Positions 46,973-56,749 are shown, counted from the stretch's first letter. The stretch is 64,000 nt of DNA from Bradyrhizobium erythrophlei (GCF_900142985.1 NZ_LT670849.1:1364001-1428000); one strand, 5' to 3'. Notes: generated by a model not told the origin, from the letters alone. Numbers and translations: made by a program.

Positions 46973-48637
46973 CTACTTCAGAACCATGGCCGTGAACGGA
47001 TAGACATAGGCCTGCAACATCACGAACAGGCCGACCAGGCAGGCCAGCGCGATCGAATGCTTGAACACGAAGCGCAGGATCGAGCCTTCATGCCCGTACC
47101 AGTTGGTGGCGGTGGAGGCGACGACGATCGACTGCGCATCGATCATCTTGCCCATGACGCCGCCCGACGAGTTCGCTGCGGCCATCAGCACCGAGGATAT
47201 GCCCAATTGCTCGGACGTGATCTTTTGCAGATTGCCGAACAGGATATTCGAGGCCGTGTCCGATCCCGTCAGCGCCACACCCAACCAACCGAGCAGGGTG
47301 CCGAAGAACGGATAAAGGACTCCGGTTGCGGCGAAGGCGAGACCCAACGTCGCATCGATGCCGGACAGCCGTGTCAGCGTTCCGATCGCAAGCATCGCCG
47401 AGATCGTGATCAACGAAATCGCGCAAAGCTTGATCGTGCGGCCGTATTCCGTGACCATCCTGACTGGCGAAAAGCCCGCCAGGAAACCGGCGATGATGGC
47501 CGCGAGCAGCATGCCCGTGCCGGTGAAGGAGAGGTAGGTGAAGCCGAATACGGCGGCTTCCTTGGTGGGCGCAGCCGCAACCGGGGGCACCTTGTTGATC
47601 ATGTTGTGCAGTTCGGGAACGGGATAGTTCCAGGTGAAGATCGAGTTCGCCCAGGTCTTGAACGACCCGTTGCCCCAGATCAGCATGACGATACAGACGA
47701 TGATCCACGGCAGCAGCGCGCTGAAAAGCTGCGCGGTCGAGAGCGGCGCTTTGTCCAGCGGCTTGGCCGGCGCCATCGTTGCCATTGACTCATCGTTGCC
47801 GCGCAGCGCCGGCGACAGCCAGAGCTGCTTCGGTTGCCAGACCTTGAGGAACAAAATGAGCGCGCCCATGGAAATCAGCGACGCACCGATGTCGACGATC
47901 CAGGGATTGATGTAATTCGAGATCGCGAATTGCGGGACCGCAAACGAGATGCCGGTGACGAGGATGGCGGGCCAGACGTCCTTCATGCCCTTCCATCCGG
48001 CAAAAGCCCACACCACCCAGAATGGCACGATCAGCGAGAACACGGGCAGTTGGCGGCCAACCATCGCACCAAGGAGATAGGGGTCGAGCCCTGTCACCTG
48101 GGAGAGCCCCTGGATCGGCGTGCCAAGCGCGCCATACGCGACGGGGGCGGTATTGGCGATCAACGACAGGCCCGAGGCCGCAAGCGGCGAGAAGCCGAGG
48201 CCGATCAGGACCGCGCCGGTGACCGCGACCGGGGTGCCGAAGCCCGAAGCGCCTTCGAAGAAGGCCCCGAAGGAAAAGGCGATCAGAAGCAATTGCAGCC
48301 GGCGGTCTTCGGTGACGCCGCCAACCGCGCGCTTCAACAGCTCGAACTGACCGGTCGCAACCGTGATCTGGTAGAGAAAGATAACATTCAGCACGATCCA
48401 GCCGATCGGGAAGAACCCTGCCACCACGCCGAGCACCGAAGCGCGGATCGACAGGTTGGCCGGCATCGTGAAGACGAAGATCGCGATCAGGTTGGTCAGG
48501 ATCACCGCGATGATGGCAGCGATGTGCGCCTTCACCTTGCCGCTTGCGATCAACACCAACAGCGTAACGACAGGTATCGCCGCGGCGACCGTCGAAAGCA
48601 CCGAATTGCCAAAAGGATTATAGACCTGATTCCACAT
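46973..48637 (-). CDS. L-lactate/glycolate permease (LctP family)
   Basis: 554 residues with about 13 membrane helices. The LctP family signature is clear: WNQVYNPFGN start, FGAFFEGASGFGTPVAVTGA, GALGTPIQGLSQ and AANSSGGVMGKMIDAQSIVVA. LldP and GlcA of E. coli belong here and carry L-lactate, D-lactate and glycolate with protons. glcDEF lies 4-8 kb away and makes glycolate a likely substrate, but lactate cannot be excluded. A strong GGGAGG lies upstream of the ATG. A perfect 10-bp dyad in the leader may be its control site. Confidence 0.9.
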   Translation of the reverse strand: MWNQVYNPFGNSVLSTVAAAIPVVTLLVLIASGKVKAHIAAIIAVILTNLIAIFVFTMPANLSIRASVLGVVAGFFPIGWIVLNVIFLYQITVATGQFELLKRAVGGVTEDRRLQLLLIAFSFGAFFEGASGFGTPVAVTGAVLIGLGFSPLAASGLSLIANTAPVAYGALGTPIQGLSQVTGLDPYLLGAMVGRQLPVFSLIVPFWVVWAFAGWKGMKDVWPAILVTGISFAVPQFAISNYINPWIVDIGASLISMGALILFLKVWQPKQLWLSPALRGNDESMATMAPAKPLDKAPLSTAQLFSALLPWIIVCIVMLIWGNGSFKTWANSIFTWNYPVPELHNMINKVPPVAAAPTKEAAVFGFTYLSFTGTGMLLAAIIAGFLAGFSPVRMVTEYGRTIKLCAISLITISAMLAIGTLTRLSGIDATLGLAFAATGVLYPFFGTLLGWLGVALTGSDTASNILFGNLQKITSEQLGISSVLMAAANSSGGVMGKMIDAQSIVVASTATNWYGHEGSILRFVFKHSIALACLVGLFVMLQAYVYPFTAMVLK

Positions 48638-49016
48638 TATGATTCCTCCCCACGCCCTTTTTTGGCGAGCCAGCCCGCGTGAACGGCTGCCTCGCTGGCG
48701 CGAATTCTTGAGGGGCTTTCAGCAAAAGCGCGACTTCCGCCCGCGGATTTGGTCTCTGCCAAATCCGCTCACAAACGCGCGAAATGTGAGAGCCCCCCGC
48801 CACCCGCCATTGACCGCATGCTAGAATTGACTCGGAGGCGGCGACAAGCGAACCCATCCCGCCAATGTTACAACTTTAGTCTAGTTCCAGAGACCGACAT
48901 TCGCGTAAGGTGTTGCGGATGCTGGAAAAGGATCGCGGCAAACCAGCAGCGAACATCAATCTCCCAGCCAGCCCAACACCTCACCCGCGCAGCTATTCCC
49001 CCGGAGACCACGATCT
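48638..49016. other. Divergent intergenic region permease / ABC transporter
   Basis: A 379-bp gap with promoters in both directions. It carries the dyad at 48743-48768. No convincing small gene and no clear -35/-10 pair were found in the rest. Confidence 0.5.
48743..48768. promoter_or_regulatory. Perfect 10-bp dyad in the permease leader
   Basis: Arms GCGGATTTGG (48743-48752) and CCAAATCCGC (48759-48768), 6-nt centre TCTCTG, lie 106 nt upstream of the permease ATG. It could be an operator (the inner TTGG/CCAA resembles GntR- or LysR-type sites) or an mRNA hairpin. Confidence 0.5.
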
Positions 49017-50762
49017 GTGAACAATATGCGCTCGACGCTTGCGGCCGTGTGGCGGATCGCAGCCCCCTACTTCCGTTCGGAAGACAAGTTCGCAGGCCGC
49101 CTGCTGCTTGCGGCGGTGATTGCGATCGAACTCACGGTGGTCGGGATCAATGTTCTGCTCAACCAGTGGAACAACCGCTTCTACACCGCGCTGCAGGACA
49201 AGAGCTGGGACGCCTTCGTTCGCGAAATGGGTATCTTTTGCATCCTTGCGTTCGCCTATATCGGGCTCGCCGTCTATCAGCTTTATCTCAATCAATGGCT
49301 TCAGATCCGCTGGCGCAAATGGCTGACTGAACGCTATCTCGGCCAGTGGCTGCATGGGGCCAACCACTACCGCATGCAGCTTCAGGGCGATGCCGCCGAC
49401 AATCCGGACCAGCGCATCGCCGAGGACGTCAGGATGTTCGTCGATCAGACACTGAACATCGGCGTCGGCTTCTTGAACGCGGTGGTGACGCTCGGCTCCT
49501 TTGTCGTGATCCTGTGGGGCCTGTCGGCGGCGTCGCCGCTGACGATGTTCGGCAACGAATTCCACATTCCCGGCTACCTGGTGTGGGGCGCGCTGATCTA
49601 TGCGACCATCGGAACCTGGCTGACGTTCCTGATCGGTCAGCCTTTGGTGCAACTGGCTTTCCGGCAGCAGCGATACGAAGCCGACTTCCGTTTCAACCTG
49701 GTGCGGGTGCGCGAAAACTCCGAGCAGATCGCGCTGTTGCGGGGCGAGAGCGCCGAACGGGAGCGACTATCGGACCGCTTCGCTCGCGTGGTGCGGAACT
49801 GGTACAAGATCATGACGACCACCAAGCGGCTGACCGCGTTCTCTTCGAGCTACGCGCAAGCCGCGGTGATCTTTCCCTACGTTCTGACGGCACCGGCCTA
49901 TTTCGCCGACAAGATCCAGCTCGGCGGCATGATGCAGACCGCATCCGCCTTTTCCAGCGTGCAGCAAGCGCTATCGTTTTTCATCACGATCTATCGTGCC
50001 CTCGCCGACTGGCGCGCGATAACCGCGCGCCTCGACGGCTTCGAGGAATCGATTGCCGGTGCGAGCCGGCTTGCCGAGAGCACGTCTTCGATCAAGGTCG
50101 CTGCTTCGGACAGCGGCGATGCGATCGAGCTGCGGCAGTTTCTGGTCAAACTGCCCAACGGCAAACCGCTCGTTGCAGTCGACGGTCTGCGCATTCAGGG
50201 CGACGAGCACGTCCTGGTCACCGGGCCATCTGGTGCGGGCAAATCAACGCTGTTTCGGGCGATTGCCGGCATCTGGCCATTCGGCGGCGGCGTGGCCACG
50301 ATTCCCGCCAGCGCCACGCTCATGATGCTGCCGCAGCGGCCGTATTTTCCGATCGGTACGCTGAAGGCGGCGATCGTTTATCCGGCGAAGCCGGATGCAT
50401 TCAGTTCGGTTCTGGTCGAAGAGGCACTCACCGCCGTCGGTCTGCCGCAGCTTGCACCGCGGCTGACGGAAGAAGCCCATTGGAACCGGATGCTCTCGCT
50501 TGGCGAGCAGCAGCGGCTCGGCATTGCCCGCGCGCTGCTGCACCAGCCACAATATCTTTTCCTCGACGAGGCGACCGCATCGCTCGACGAACCGTCCGAG
50601 GCCGCGCTTTATCGGCTGCTTGCCGACCGCCTCAAGGGCACGACCACGGTCTCGATCGGGCATCGCAGCACGCTCGAAGCGTTTCATGACGGCCATATCG
50701 TGCTCGAGCGCGAGGGCGACCATTTCGCCGCACGGGCGCGGCAGAAGCAGACGGCACCCTGA
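49017..50762 (+). CDS. BclA/SbmA-BacA-type ABC transporter, fused membrane and ATPase domains
   Basis: 581 residues. The N-terminal part (about 1-335) is an ABC_membrane_2 / SbmA-BacA-like domain with about six helices and the conserved NQWNNRFYTALQDKSWDAF and NPDQRIAEDVRMFVDQTL. The ATPase part has Walker A GPSGAGKST, signature LSLGEQQRLGIARALL and Walker B YLFLDEATASLDE. Relatives are BclA of Bradyrhizobium (peptide uptake in nodules), Rv1819c (cobalamin and peptides) and E. coli YddA. The substrate here is unknown; Bradyrhizobium carries several paralogues. The GTG at 49017 has GGAG 10 nt upstream; an ATG at 49026 is possible. Confidence 0.87.
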   Translation: MNNMRSTLAAVWRIAAPYFRSEDKFAGRLLLAAVIAIELTVVGINVLLNQWNNRFYTALQDKSWDAFVREMGIFCILAFAYIGLAVYQLYLNQWLQIRWRKWLTERYLGQWLHGANHYRMQLQGDAADNPDQRIAEDVRMFVDQTLNIGVGFLNAVVTLGSFVVILWGLSAASPLTMFGNEFHIPGYLVWGALIYATIGTWLTFLIGQPLVQLAFRQQRYEADFRFNLVRVRENSEQIALLRGESAERERLSDRFARVVRNWYKIMTTTKRLTAFSSSYAQAAVIFPYVLTAPAYFADKIQLGGMMQTASAFSSVQQALSFFITIYRALADWRAITARLDGFEESIAGASRLAESTSSIKVAASDSGDAIELRQFLVKLPNGKPLVAVDGLRIQGDEHVLVTGPSGAGKSTLFRAIAGIWPFGGGVATIPASATLMMLPQRPYFPIGTLKAAIVYPAKPDAFSSVLVEEALTAVGLPQLAPRLTEEAHWNRMLSLGEQQRLGIARALLHQPQYLFLDEATASLDEPSEAALYRLLADRLKGTTTVSIGHRSTLEAFHDGHIVLEREGDHFAARARQKQTAP

Positions 50763-50782
50763 CCGGGCCTTTGCCGACGAGC

Positions 50783-51760
50783 TCACTTCAGATTGGTCAT
50801 CGCCGTCAGGTCAGCCGAAAGCTTGACGATGCCCGTCGCACCACACCAGTTGGAACCAAAGCCGTTGGGATTGATCGCGGTGATGTTGCCGGGGATGTCG
50901 GCATTGAAGGCGCTGGTCAGCGCCGCGCAATCGCCCTTGCTCAGGTTGGTGTCGGAATAGCGCAGGTCGAGCGTGAACGCCTTGTAGGTGAACGCGATGC
51001 CGATATTCCAGGTGTTGTAGCTCGGATAAGCGATCCCGACTGGCGCTGCCGTGACGCGATAGAAGGCGTCGGTGGTGCCGAACCACTGCCGTCCCACTTC
51101 GGCCGACAGATAGGCCCCGACCCCGCTCGACCCGAACCATTTGGCCGGCGCGGTCGCCTTGGCGGTGACCGAGGCGTAGTCGCCCCAGGCCCCCGAATTC
51201 AGGAAGCTCGGCGTGTAATATTCGTTGGCGCCGAGCGCAAAGCTGTCGTTGATCGTCCAGTTGATCTTGGCATAGCCCTCGTAAAAGCTGAGGTCTTTCT
51301 TGATCTGCGTGAAATCAGGACCGTTCGCCAGAGGTGAACCCGGCGGGCAAACCGCAACCCCGCCGGGGAAACTCTCCTGGCACTGCCCGCCCGGATAGAG
51401 ATAGCCCCACAGACCGAAGTCCAGCGCCACGGCGCCGAAGGTAGGACGAACGCCGCCGTAAATATCGATCTCCGCGGCGGCATGGTTCGCAAAGGAAATG
51501 CTCTCGGCGGAGGTGCCGATATAGAGCTGCAGGTCCTTGTTGACGTTGTAGCGCGGCTCGAAATAGGCGGCGACCGACGGCTGGTGGTTCGACTGCGTGA
51601 TGCCGCGGAAGACATAGTCGCTCATGACGGCGCCGCCGAACGCAATATCCCAGGGATCGAACGCCGGCACCGGCGCCTTCGCGGCCTTCAGGGGCAAGTC
51701 GGCCGCCAAAGCCTGCCCCGACATCGCAACCAACCCGGCGGCCATCACGAACATTCTCAT
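50783..51760 (-). CDS. TorF-type putative outer-membrane porin
   Basis: 325 residues with a signal peptide (MRMFVMAAGLVAMSGQALAA). The mature part is all-beta with aromatic girdles: FGGAVMSDYVFRGITQSNHQ (a hallmark of the TIGR02001 / TorF family), EPRYNVNKDLQLYIGTSAES and YKAFTLDLRYSDTNLS near the C-terminus. It should form a small beta-barrel channel; the solute is unknown. The ATG at 51760 begins the signal peptide; an upstream in-frame start has no support. It is convergent with the ABC transporter gene. Confidence 0.85.
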   Translation of the reverse strand: MRMFVMAAGLVAMSGQALAADLPLKAAKAPVPAFDPWDIAFGGAVMSDYVFRGITQSNHQPSVAAYFEPRYNVNKDLQLYIGTSAESISFANHAAAEIDIYGGVRPTFGAVALDFGLWGYLYPGGQCQESFPGGVAVCPPGSPLANGPDFTQIKKDLSFYEGYAKINWTINDSFALGANEYYTPSFLNSGAWGDYASVTAKATAPAKWFGSSGVGAYLSAEVGRQWFGTTDAFYRVTAAPVGIAYPSYNTWNIGIAFTYKAFTLDLRYSDTNLSKGDCAALTSAFNADIPGNITAINPNGFGSNWCGATGIVKLSADLTAMTNLK

Positions 51761-51989
51761 CAGCAGCCCATCCGTGGTTGTCAGCGTTGGCGCCCGGAAT
51801 CGAAACGCAGAGCCATCCCGCGAACTCATCCGGCACAGGATTGCTATGATTAATAAAGATTAAAACATAATCATCTGCATCGTTTTTCGTCCATTTGGCG
51901 GATCGGCGGAAATTACAGCAAGCTGTTGTAATCTGAACACAAATCGCCGCTCGAGGAACGACGGCCGCCATCGAGGGGCAGCAAAAGAC

Positions 51990-52025
51990 AAAAGATAAAG
52001 GCCGCAGCGACGAGACGCTGCGGCC
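51990..52025 (-). terminator. Intrinsic terminator after the H1-like gene
   Basis: A 10-bp perfect stem (52000-52009 with 52016-52025, 6-nt loop), followed on the minus strand by TTTATCTTTT. It ends the histone-like gene and may also stop reading from the other side (CAATTTTT). Confidence 0.83.
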
Positions 52026-52055
52026 CTTCAATTTTTGTCGGCGATGGCCGGCTAA

Positions 52056-52427
52056 CTAGTTTCCGTGGTCGTCACCCGACGAGTGGTGGCTGGAGTGTTC
52101 CCACGATGGTGCAGCTGCGGGCTCCTCGTGGTGGGTTGGCGTCGCCCAGCTGTGGCTCGGGGTCGGCGTCTCGTGTTCCGGCGCGTGCGTCACGGCGGGC
52201 GCGGCCTTCGTCGCCGCAGCCTTCTTTTTCGGAGCGGCCTTTTTGGCTGCTTTCTTGGCGGTCTTTGTCGCGGCCTTCTTGGCCGACTTCTTCACGGCCT
52301 TCTTGGCCTTCTTCGCAGATTTTTTCGCGGACTTCTTCACCGCTTTCTTCGCGGACTTCTTCTTTGCGGCGAGAACCTTTTTCGCTTTCTTCGCCTTCTT
52401 GCCTTTCTTCTTCTTCGCTTTAGCCAT
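52056..52427 (-). CDS. Histone H1-like Lys/Ala-rich DNA-binding protein
   Basis: 123 residues. Residues 1-75 consist of Lys/Ala repeats such as KKSAKKAVKKSAKK, a typical H1-C-terminus-like tail of bacterial nucleoid proteins. The rest is His, Pro and Glu rich (EHETPTPSHSWATPTHHEE, then a run of HSSHHSS). No folded domain is visible. It probably binds and compacts DNA. AGGAGG stands directly upstream, and it follows glcF by 28 nt on the same strand, although its own promoter is likely. Confidence 0.82.
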   Translation of the reverse strand: MAKAKKKKGKKAKKAKKVLAAKKKSAKKAVKKSAKKSAKKAKKAVKKSAKKAATKTAKKAAKKAAPKKKAAATKAAPAVTHAPEHETPTPSHSWATPTHHEEPAAAPSWEHSSHHSSGDDHGN

Positions 52428-52455
52428 CTAGTCCTCCTGTTGCGCTGAGCCGTGT

Positions 52456-53814
52456 CTATCGGGCGTTCAGGCTGTCGTTGCGCACAAGCCTGTCGGGACC
52501 GCTCGATTTCGGCTGCGGGCCGCCCGTCGCCCAATCGAGAAGCTCAATCGTGTGCATCACAGGAACTGACGTACCGCTGGCAATCTGCACCATGCACCCG
52601 ATATTGCCCGCAGCGATCATGTCCGGCTTGACCATCGCAATATTGGCGACCTTTCGATCGCGCAATTTGTTCGCAATGTCAGGCTGGAGAATGTTGTAGG
52701 TCCCCGCCGAACCGCAGCACAAATGGCTCTCGGGTACATCTTTCACCACGAATCCGTTCTTGGAAAGCAATTCTTTCGGCAGTTGCGTGATTTTCTGCCC
52801 GTGCTGAAGCGAACAGGCGGAGTGATAAGCGACGACGATGTCGTCGTGACGCTGCATTGGGGGCGGAAGATCGAGGCCGCTGACATACTCGGTAATGTCC
52901 TTGGCCAGTGCTGAAACCTTCGCGGCGCGAGCGGCGAAATCGCGGTCCTGACGCAGCATGAAACCGTAGTCCTTGATGACGGTGCCGCAGCCGGAGGCCG
53001 TCACCAGGATGGCGTCGAGGCCGCCGCGATCGGCCTCGGCAAGCCAGGCCGCGGTGTTGGCGCGGGCGAATTCGAGCGCCGCATCCTCGCGCCCCATGTG
53101 ATGGGTCAATGCGCCGCAGCATTGCTCGTCCTTGACCAGCACGACCTCGATGCCGTGGCGGGTCAAGAGGCTAATGGCAGCCTGATTGATCCTTGGCGCC
53201 AGCACCTGTTGCGCGCACCCTTGCAGCAGAGCGACCCGCCCGCGCCGTTCGCCCTTGGCTTCAAAAACGCTGCCGGCAACGGGCCCCATCTCGGGCAGGC
53301 CGCGCGGTGACAGCGACAGCATCGCCTTGATCCGCCTAAACAAACCCGGCGTCGCCGATGCGCCGCCGGACGGCAGGAGGCTCGCGAAAGGACGCGCCAA
53401 GCGCGCCAAGATCATGCTGGCGCGAAACAGTTTCGGCCGTGGCAAAACGAGTGCGAGCACCGCGCGCAGCAACCGTTCGAGCAGCGGCCGCTTGTAGTCC
53501 CGCTCGATCCTTACCCGCGCCTGATCGACGAGATGCATGTAGTTCACGCCCGACGGGCACGTAGTCATGCAGGAAAGGCAGGAGAGACAACGATCGATGT
53601 GCTTGACCACCTCCGCGGTCGGCGGACGGTCTTTTTCCAGCATCTCCTTGATGAGATAAATCCTGCCGCGCGGACTATCGAGTTCATCGCCGAGCAAGAC
53701 ATAGGTCGGACAGGTCGCGGTGCAGAACCCGCAATGCACGCACTTGCGCAGGATCGTGTCGGCTTCCGCTATGTTGGGATCGGCCAGCTGCGCGGCGCTG
53801 AATTCGGTCTTCAT
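52456..53814 (-). CDS. glcF: Glycolate oxidase iron-sulfur subunit
   Basis: 452 residues. Two 4Fe-4S motifs are CVHCGFCTATCP and CLSCLSCMTTCP (about 25-95). Two CCG-type domains follow (EQCCGALTHHMG, LCCGSAGTYNILQP), as in GlcF and heterodisulfide-reductase-like subunits. It passes electrons from the GlcD flavin to the membrane quinone. The start overlaps the glcE stop (ATGA), in the order glcD-glcE-glcF. Confidence 0.94.
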   Translation of the reverse strand: MKTEFSAAQLADPNIAEADTILRKCVHCGFCTATCPTYVLLGDELDSPRGRIYLIKEMLEKDRPPTAEVVKHIDRCLSCLSCMTTCPSGVNYMHLVDQARVRIERDYKRPLLERLLRAVLALVLPRPKLFRASMILARLARPFASLLPSGGASATPGLFRRIKAMLSLSPRGLPEMGPVAGSVFEAKGERRGRVALLQGCAQQVLAPRINQAAISLLTRHGIEVVLVKDEQCCGALTHHMGREDAALEFARANTAAWLAEADRGGLDAILVTASGCGTVIKDYGFMLRQDRDFAARAAKVSALAKDITEYVSGLDLPPPMQRHDDIVVAYHSACSLQHGQKITQLPKELLSKNGFVVKDVPESHLCCGSAGTYNILQPDIANKLRDRKVANIAMVKPDMIAAGNIGCMVQIASGTSVPVMHTIELLDWATGGPQPKSSGPDRLVRNDSLNAR

Positions 53815-55043
53815 GTTCCCCGCCTCATCCGGCCACGATTGAGAATGCCCTTGGGGTCGAAGCTTTGCCGCACGCGTTCACCTAACGCCGCGACGCCCTC
53901 GGATGCGGGGTGAAACACGTCGACCTGCCGCCTCACCTGTTCGGACGCGCGCAGCAGCGTCGCGTGCCCGCCGGCCGCATTCGCGTGCTGGCGCACCAGC
54001 GCCGCCTGCGCATCCGGTTTTGGCGGCAGCGCCGCCCAGATCAGGCCGCCGCCCCAGTCGTAGAGCACGTCGCCCCCGGTTTCACGGGCAAGGCGTTCGC
54101 CCAAGGCCGCGCCCGTGGCAGGCGGGCAGACGATGCGCCAGACCGGCCACGCACCGAGCGGCCCCTTGGCCGCAAAGGGTTCCACGTCGCGAACGCATTC
54201 CCACACCGCCGCCGAACGCTCGTCCTCGATCGTCTCGGTGGTTCCGAACCGCGCGAGCTGCCTGGCCAGCGAGGCCGCGCGATGCGTGGCAGAGGCGGTG
54301 ATCCCCTCCAGGCGTACCAGCGTCAGCGCCTGGCCGGGCGACCTGAGGCTGCCAAGCGCTGCGGCCGCATCGCGCAAGGCCGATTTCGGCAGATGCGCCG
54401 CGCCCGACACATCGAAGGGGGAACCGAGCGATGCGGTCATTGCCTGATTGGCCGTGGCATCGTCGAGCCCGCGCAGCACCAGCGTGCGCTCGCTCTCCGG
54501 CCTCGGCATCACCTTCAGCGTCACTTCGGTGACGACCGCGAGCGTGCCCCAGGAACCCGCGAGCAGCTTGCAGAGGTCGTAGCCGGTCACGTTCTTCACG
54601 ACCCGCCCACCGGCCTTGAAACTGTCGCCAAATCCCGAGACGGCATGGGCGCCGAGCAGATGGTCGCGCGCGGCGCCGGCCTGGATCCGGCGCGGCCCGG
54701 CAAGACCCGCGGCGATCATGCCACCGATCGTTCCGGTTCCAGGCGCGCTCAGCAATGGCGCCGTGTCCATCGGCTCGAAGGCAAACCGCTGGTTCTTTGA
54801 ATCGATCAACGATTTGACGTCGGCAAGCGGCGCGCCCGCCTCCACCGTGATGATCAGTTCATTCGGCTCGTAGGATTTCACGGCGTTAAGCGCCGACAGA
54901 TCGAGCAACGCGTTGGTCGCCATCGGCTGACCAACCATCCGCTTGGTGCCATGGCCGACGATCTCAAGCGGCTGTTCGCCGGCGATCGCGGCCCGCACCA
55001 CCTGCTCGACATCCTGGGCGTCACGTACCTTGAGGGTATCCAC
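53811..55043 (-). CDS. glcE: Glycolate oxidase FAD-binding subunit
   Basis: 410 residues. A PCMH-type FAD-binding domain is marked by VGHGTKRMVGQPM, ELIITVEAGAPLADVKSLI and GTGTIGGMIAAGLAGPRRI. The C-terminal part is shortened against GlcD. It works with GlcD and GlcF to oxidise glycolate to glyoxylate. The GTG at 55043 (VDTLKVRD) gives the start usual for the family; a GTG at 55052 and a TTG that overlaps the glcD stop are alternatives. Confidence 0.9.
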   Translation of the reverse strand: MDTLKVRDAQDVEQVVRAAIAGEQPLEIVGHGTKRMVGQPMATNALLDLSALNAVKSYEPNELIITVEAGAPLADVKSLIDSKNQRFAFEPMDTAPLLSAPGTGTIGGMIAAGLAGPRRIQAGAARDHLLGAHAVSGFGDSFKAGGRVVKNVTGYDLCKLLAGSWGTLAVVTEVTLKVMPRPESERTLVLRGLDDATANQAMTASLGSPFDVSGAAHLPKSALRDAAAALGSLRSPGQALTLVRLEGITASATHRAASLARQLARFGTTETIEDERSAAVWECVRDVEPFAAKGPLGAWPVWRIVCPPATGAALGERLARETGGDVLYDWGGGLIWAALPPKPDAQAALVRQHANAAGGHATLLRASEQVRRQVDVFHPASEGVAALGERVRQSFDPKGILNRGRMRRGT

Positions 55044-55054
55044 GCGGGCCACGC

Positions 55055-56548
55055 TCAAAATCGCGGGAGGTCGGGAAAAGCGAGCTTGCCCGCATGCACA
55101 TGCATGCGGCCAAGTTCGGCGCAGCGATGCAGCGTCGGAAACACCTTGCCCGGATTGAGCAGCCCCTGGGCGTCGAAGGCGCATTTGAGCCGCTGCTGCT
55201 GATTGAGGTCGATTTCGGAAAACATTTCCGGCATCAGGTCCCGCTTCTCGATACCAACGCCGTGCTCGCCCGTGAGCACGCCGCCGAGTTCGACGCAGGC
55301 CCGCAGGATATCGGCGCCGAACGCTTCGGCGCGCTCCATCTCTCCGGGCTGGTTGGCGTCGTAGAGAATGAGCGGATGCAGATTGCCGTCACCGGCGTGA
55401 AACACGTTGGCGCAGCGCAGGCCATACTTCTGCGAGAGTTCGCGAATTCTGGCGAGCGCCTTCGGCAACGCACCGCGCGGGATGGTGCCATCCATGCACA
55501 GATAGTCGGGCGAAATCCGTCCCACGGCGGGGAACGCCGCCTTGCGGCCGGCCCAGAACAGGTTGCGTTCGGCCTCCGAATTGGAGATCAGGCAGACCGT
55601 GGAGCCGCAGCCTTGCGAAATCTTCTCGACCCGCTTGATCAATTCATCGACCTCGACGCCGGGACCATCGAGCTCGATAATCAGCAGCGCCTCGACATCG
55701 AGCGGATAGCCGGCGTGAACGAAGGCTTCGGCGGCGTGGATCGCGGGCTTGTCCATCATCTCCATGCCGCCGGGGATGATGCCGGAGCCGATGATCTGCG
55801 CCACGCATTCGCCGGCCGCCTCGACCTCGGAAAAGCCGACCATCAGCGCGCGCGCCGTCTCCGGCTTTTGCAGGATGCGCACCGTGATCTCGGTGATGAC
55901 GCCGAGCAGCCCCTCCGAACCCGTGATAATTCCCATCAGGTCGTAGCCGGCATTCTCGGCGGTCTTGCCGCCGATGCGAAGCACCTCGCCCGATATCAGC
56001 ACGATCTCGCATCCGAGCACGTTGTTGGTGGTCATGCCGTATTTCAGGCAGTGCACGCCGCCGGAATTTTCCGCGACGTTGCCGCCGATCGAACAAGCGA
56101 TCTGGGACGACGGATCGGGCGCATAATAGAAGCCCGCATGCGCGACCGCCTGGCTGATCGCGAGATTGGTGACGCCGGGTTCGGTGACCACTGCGCGGTT
56201 GTCGAAATCGATCTCGCGGATACGCTTGAACTTGCCCAAGCCCAGCAGCACCGCATCCGCCAGCGGCAACGAACCGCCCGACAGCGACGTGCCGGAACCG
56301 CGCGGCACCACCTTGATGCCCTGCTCGAAGCAATATTTGAGCACTTTCGAGACCTGCTCGGTGGTGTCGGGCAGCACCACCACCATCGGCGGCTGGCGGT
56401 AGGCCATCAGCCCGTCGGACTCGTAAGGGGCCATTTCGGCGGGCGTATCGATCACGCCCTCACCCGGTACGATGGCACGCAGCGCCTCGACGATTGTCTT
56501 GCGGCGGGCCAAAACCGCCTGATCCGGCGCGGGCATCATGATGGTCAT
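55055..56548 (-). CDS. glcD: Glycolate oxidase subunit, FAD-linked
   Basis: 497 residues. The FAD domain has VVPRGSGTSLSGGSLPLADA and PDPSSQIACSIGGNVAENSGG; the cap domain ends with HAGDGNLHP, VLTGEHGVGIEKRDLM and FDAQGLLNPGKVFP, all classic for GlcD/D-lactate dehydrogenase. It takes hydride from glycolate (or D-lactate). GGAGAG is 6 nt before the ATG. It is the first gene of glcDEF and is divergent from the cytochrome c gene. Confidence 0.94.
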   Translation of the reverse strand: MTIMMPAPDQAVLARRKTIVEALRAIVPGEGVIDTPAEMAPYESDGLMAYRQPPMVVVLPDTTEQVSKVLKYCFEQGIKVVPRGSGTSLSGGSLPLADAVLLGLGKFKRIREIDFDNRAVVTEPGVTNLAISQAVAHAGFYYAPDPSSQIACSIGGNVAENSGGVHCLKYGMTTNNVLGCEIVLISGEVLRIGGKTAENAGYDLMGIITGSEGLLGVITEITVRILQKPETARALMVGFSEVEAAGECVAQIIGSGIIPGGMEMMDKPAIHAAEAFVHAGYPLDVEALLIIELDGPGVEVDELIKRVEKISQGCGSTVCLISNSEAERNLFWAGRKAAFPAVGRISPDYLCMDGTIPRGALPKALARIRELSQKYGLRCANVFHAGDGNLHPLILYDANQPGEMERAEAFGADILRACVELGGVLTGEHGVGIEKRDLMPEMFSEIDLNQQQRLKCAFDAQGLLNPGKVFPTLHRCAELGRMHVHAGKLAFPDLPRF

Positions 56549-56749
56549 TGCGAGCTCTCCGCGGCGATCCCTTCAGCGATTCCGACATTGCCGATTTCCC
56601 GTGAGGAATCAAGCACGTCCGGTTGGATCGCGAGAACGAGGGCACTAATCGCCGAACGGCGCGTTTTCATAGGGTGGAAGCCGCGTGCGAACTTGAAAAA
56701 CCCACCCCTCGCGGCCCTTGTCCATCGCCCGCGCCCTATGCCACAACGG

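Noticed and set aside
48898..48904. CATTCGC near the ABC transporter gene, like the hairpin core
   Set aside because: No complementary arm and no CTAG borders; a chance match.
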